Positions 62,048-64,000 of a stretch of 64,000 nucleotides of DNA are shown here, in pieces. The stretch is from Chryseobacterium rhizosphaerae (GTDB lineage Bacteria > Bacteroidota > Bacteroidia > Flavobacteriales > Weeksellaceae). The position numbers and the translations under genes were made by a program. Within the stretch, counting starts at the first letter, position 1, and every line of letters begins with the position of its first letter. The stretch spans positions 1-64,000 of the forward strand of contig NZ_QNUF01000023.1 of assembly GCF_003385455.1 (NCBI RefSeq), written 5' to 3'. A model generated the notes under the pieces. The model was not told where the DNA came from and searched no databases. It saw only the letters and a program-made list of their open reading frames with translations.

Positions 62048-62872
62048 TTATAGTAATTTGATCTTATCATCCAGGATATCAATAATCTTATCCTTATAAA
62101 GTCCTCCAATTGCTTTCTTAAAGTTCTTTTTACTCATCTGAAGCTCATCTTTGATCTCTTCAGGAGAAGATTTGTCCGAAACATGTAAAAGTCCGTAGTT
62201 CTCCTCCAATCTGTTCAGAATCTTTTGTTTGAATTCATCAACATTTTCAAAACCTTCGGGCTGCAGAGAAACATCAATTTTTCCATCTTCACGAATCGCT
62301 TTAATATAACCTGTTTCTTCAGACAAAGGATAAAGCTTTTTAAAAACATCGGAAACATAGATCAACCCGATATATTTTTTGTTGATCACCACATTCCAGC
62401 CAATCTCACTTTCATTCATCATAAGCAGGTCTACACTATCCCCTTTCTTGAATGGCAAATCCTGATACTGAGGGTTTCTCTTGAATTTTGTAGTTCCTGT
62501 AATCAAGTCCATATCTTCATCTACGTAGATATAAACCAGGTATCTTTTACCTTCTATAATTTTGGTTTTCTGCTGTTTGTAAGGAATAAACAAATCTTTG
62601 ATGATTCCCCAGTCCATAAATGCTCCGCTAGGAAGACTCTGCACACAACTCATTACAGCAAACTCTCCCACTTCAGCCAATGGAATCTCAGTAGTTGCTT
62701 TCAATTTATCATCATCCTGATAAACAAAAACCTCTACCTCATCACCTATTTCTTTGTCTTCATTCGTGAAAATTTTTGGCAAAAAAGCCTTTTCACCGGA
62801 TTCATCTGCTAAGATCCATCCTGAGTTATTTTTTTCTGAAATTTTTAAAGTTTGAGTTTTTCCGAGTTGCAT
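62048..62872 (-). CDS. CvfB-like S1 RNA-binding protein
   Basis: A 274-residue cytoplasmic protein of the CvfB/YitL family: several S1-like OB domains (GKTQTLKISEKNNSGWILADE, GEFAVMSCVQSLPSGAFMDWGI, GYIKAIREDGKIDVSLQPEG) and a C-terminal winged helix (SPEEIKDELQMSKKNFKKAIGGLYKDKII). CvfB affects virulence gene expression in staphylococci by binding RNA; the role here is inferred. A -7 box (TACCTTTG on the minus strand, 62892-62899) lies 20 bases upstream of its ATG. Confidence 0.92.
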   Translation of the reverse strand: MQLGKTQTLKISEKNNSGWILADESGEKAFLPKIFTNEDKEIGDEVEVFVYQDDDKLKATTEIPLAEVGEFAVMSCVQSLPSGAFMDWGIIKDLFIPYKQQKTKIIEGKRYLVYIYVDEDMDLITGTTKFKRNPQYQDLPFKKGDSVDLLMMNESEIGWNVVINKKYIGLIYVSDVFKKLYPLSEETGYIKAIREDGKIDVSLQPEGFENVDEFKQKILNRLEENYGLLHVSDKSSPEEIKDELQMSKKNFKKAIGGLYKDKIIDILDDKIKLL

Positions 62873-63001
62873 TGATGATAAAATTAGCTGACAAAGGTAC
62901 GGAAATTTGAAGATTTTACCCTACTTAATACTTTTAAGAATTATTTTATCTGTCGGATAGCTTTTAAAACCTGTACATTTGAATAAAAAATACCAGAAGA
63001 C

Positions 63002-63448
63002 ATGAAAAAGTATTTCGCTGTGGCATTTCTTATTTCGGTGATCACGATCAATGCTCAATTACTCGAAAAAACAGCTATTACGGTTGCCTATCGCTATACC
63101 GGAAGAAATGTTTTACAGACCGGCTTGGAATTCAGAATAGGTAATACTCATGGGAAATCTATTATTTTGGGCCCCTCCCTTCTGTATAGCCATATCAATC
63201 ATGCAGATAAATTTATTCCGGAAGCCCATATTTATCTTTCCGATCAGGGAAAATTATTCGGACTATCTTCTAACCCCTATTCCATAGAACCCAGAATCGG
63301 TATTACACTGTTCAATATTATCTTTCTCAATACCGGATATGCATTTCCTATCCACAAAGAAAAATACTTTAAAGGGGTTACATTTGGGATACAGTTTAAT
63401 ATTGCGCCCAAACACGCTCAATTTTATGACCCAATAAAAATAATGTAA
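63002..63448 (+). CDS. Small exported protein, possibly an outer-membrane barrel
   Basis: A 148-residue protein with a signal peptide (KKYFAVAFLISVITINAQ) and a mature part of alternating beta-like strands (TAITVAYRYTGRNVLQTGLEFRIG, VTFGIQFNIAP), suggesting a small barrel or periplasmic protein. A -7 box (TACATTTG, 62975-62982) precedes ATG 63002. No family recognised. Confidence 0.7.
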   Translation: MKKYFAVAFLISVITINAQLLEKTAITVAYRYTGRNVLQTGLEFRIGNTHGKSIILGPSLLYSHINHADKFIPEAHIYLSDQGKLFGLSSNPYSIEPRIGITLFNIIFLNTGYAFPIHKEKYFKGVTFGIQFNIAPKHAQFYDPIKIM

Positions 63449-63530
63449 TCTAAAATAGGGTGAGGCTAAACCCAAATACGTTTATTATTAAAATAGAAAC
63501 AAGCATATTTCTGATTAAACAATCAACAAT

Positions 63531-63560
63531 AAAAAAGAGATGAAAATCACCTCTTTTTTT
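63531..63560. terminator. Terminator between convergent genes
   Basis: AAAAAAGAG, ATGAAAATCAC, CTCTTTTTTT, with partial pairing in the middle. It lies just beyond the stop of the gene at 63565-64000 and also serves the gene to the left. Confidence 0.75.
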
Positions 63561-63564
63561 ATTG

Positions 63565-64000
63565 TTATAAATTCGTAACATACTCCATGAGTTCCCGTTT
63601 ACTACTTTCAAAATCAAACGCATCGGATACCAGAAAGTATTTGTTTTTATCGGCACAATTCCGATACATAGATTTAGCCAAAGACAATTTATTTTTATCA
63701 AAACTGATCGACTTCACCAAATCTCTGATCTGTGCAGCGGTAAACATAGAATTTCGCATTTGCTGATTAATCATAGCTATTTTGCCATCATCAAATTTCT
63801 CATTTCTCTGCAACATTTCAAAAAACTGGCGGAAGGTTGTATTGTCCATTACATTACCAGCGTTATTCCAGTTTCCGGATTGATTTCCGTAAGGATTATT
63901 CCAGACATCATTCCAGTCATTAAAACCGTATTGCCCCTGAACAGGATAAGAATCCAGCAGATATAACCCTTCATTGGTAAAGAAATCCAGTACCATTCTG
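63565..64000 (-). CDS. C-terminal part of a DUF4476-like protein (cut by window end)
   Basis: The frame runs in from the window edge; an ATG at 63996 is in frame but the gene probably starts outside. The visible roughly 145 residues end in a DUF4476-like helical domain (FRQFFEMLQRNEKFDDGKIAMINQ, MFTAAQIRDLVKSISFDKNKL, AKSMYRNCADKNKYFLV) preceded by an Asn/Gly/Trp-rich low-complexity stretch (about residues 25-50). Such proteins are usually exported. Function unknown. Confidence 0.75.
   Translation of the reverse strand, partial: RMVLDFFTNEGLYLLDSYPVQGQYGFNDWNDVWNNPYGNQSGNWNNAGNVMDNTTFRQFFEMLQRNEKFDDGKIAMINQQMRNSMFTAAQIRDLVKSISFDKNKLSLAKSMYRNCADKNKYFLVSDAFDFESSKRELMEYVTNL

Noticed and set aside
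62225-62812. 195-codon open frame opposite the CvfB-like gene
   Set aside because: Fully antisense to a confident S1-domain protein and rich in Phe/Ile/Asn, as expected for a shadow frame.
1-64000. Prophage, insertion sequence or tRNA-linked island
   Set aside because: No transposase, integrase, phage structural gene, tRNA or att-like flanking repeats were found.

Overview
The window looks like a chromosomal segment of a Chryseobacterium-like flavobacterium (Bacteroidota). Support: low GC, A-rich ribosome binding regions, promoters of the Bacteroidota type (TTTG, about 19 bases, TAnnTTTG), lipoprotein signals ending in Cys, a very large secreted protein with a type IX secretion C-terminal domain, and TPR/transmembrane/HTH regulators. 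I see no rRNA, tRNA, insertion sequence, prophage or CRISPR array. The genus is inferred from gene style, not from a marker gene.

Layout. 1-7.3 kb: a cut lipoprotein gene, an XRE regulator and a compact glycogen operon read leftward (glgB-glgA-lipoprotein-glgC); a CBM48-like/esterase protein diverges from it. 7.3-15.2 kb: an M17 aminopeptidase, then a peptide-ligase style cluster (ATP-grasp, esterase, ATP-grasp, GCS2/YbdK-type ligase, class I glutamine amidotransferase, ATP-grasp-like protein) ending in a 20-bp perfect hairpin. 15.5-18.2 kb: a lipoprotein class C beta-lactamase with all three catalytic motifs, convergent with a TPR-HTH regulator. 18.3-23.8 kb: a cyanophycin module: synthetase, divergent cyanophycinase, an unknown protein and an isoaspartyl peptidase, with two sigma-54-like elements. 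24-37.9 kb: housekeeping and small accessory genes (three related PH/SHOCT proteins, hisS, ssb, two methyltransferases, a ureohydrolase-family protein, HPP membrane protein, Crp/Fnr regulator, Nudix, VOC).

38.1-46.9 kb is the most unusual part: a nine-gene, one-direction cluster coding for an acyl carrier protein, a CrtI-like FAD oxidoreductase, an AurF-like diiron oxygenase, a ketoreductase, a ketosynthase, a catalytically dead ketosynthase partner (chain-length-factor-like), a FabZ-like dehydratase, a type II thioesterase and a di-heme peroxidase lipoprotein. It has no enoyl reductase and no aryl-starter genes, so it reads as a reducing type II polyketide (polyene) pathway with two unusual oxidative tailoring steps. 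A consensus promoter, a 29-codon ORF and palindromes lie in its roughly 360-base leader.

47-64 kb: a large TPR protein, secreted and SnoaL-like proteins, a TetR-controlled RND efflux operon, a 1300-residue T9SS substrate, a CvfB-like S1 protein, a small exported protein and a DUF4476-like protein cut by the window end. Functional calls come from motifs and family knowledge recalled without database searches; all product predictions for the two biosynthetic clusters are inference.
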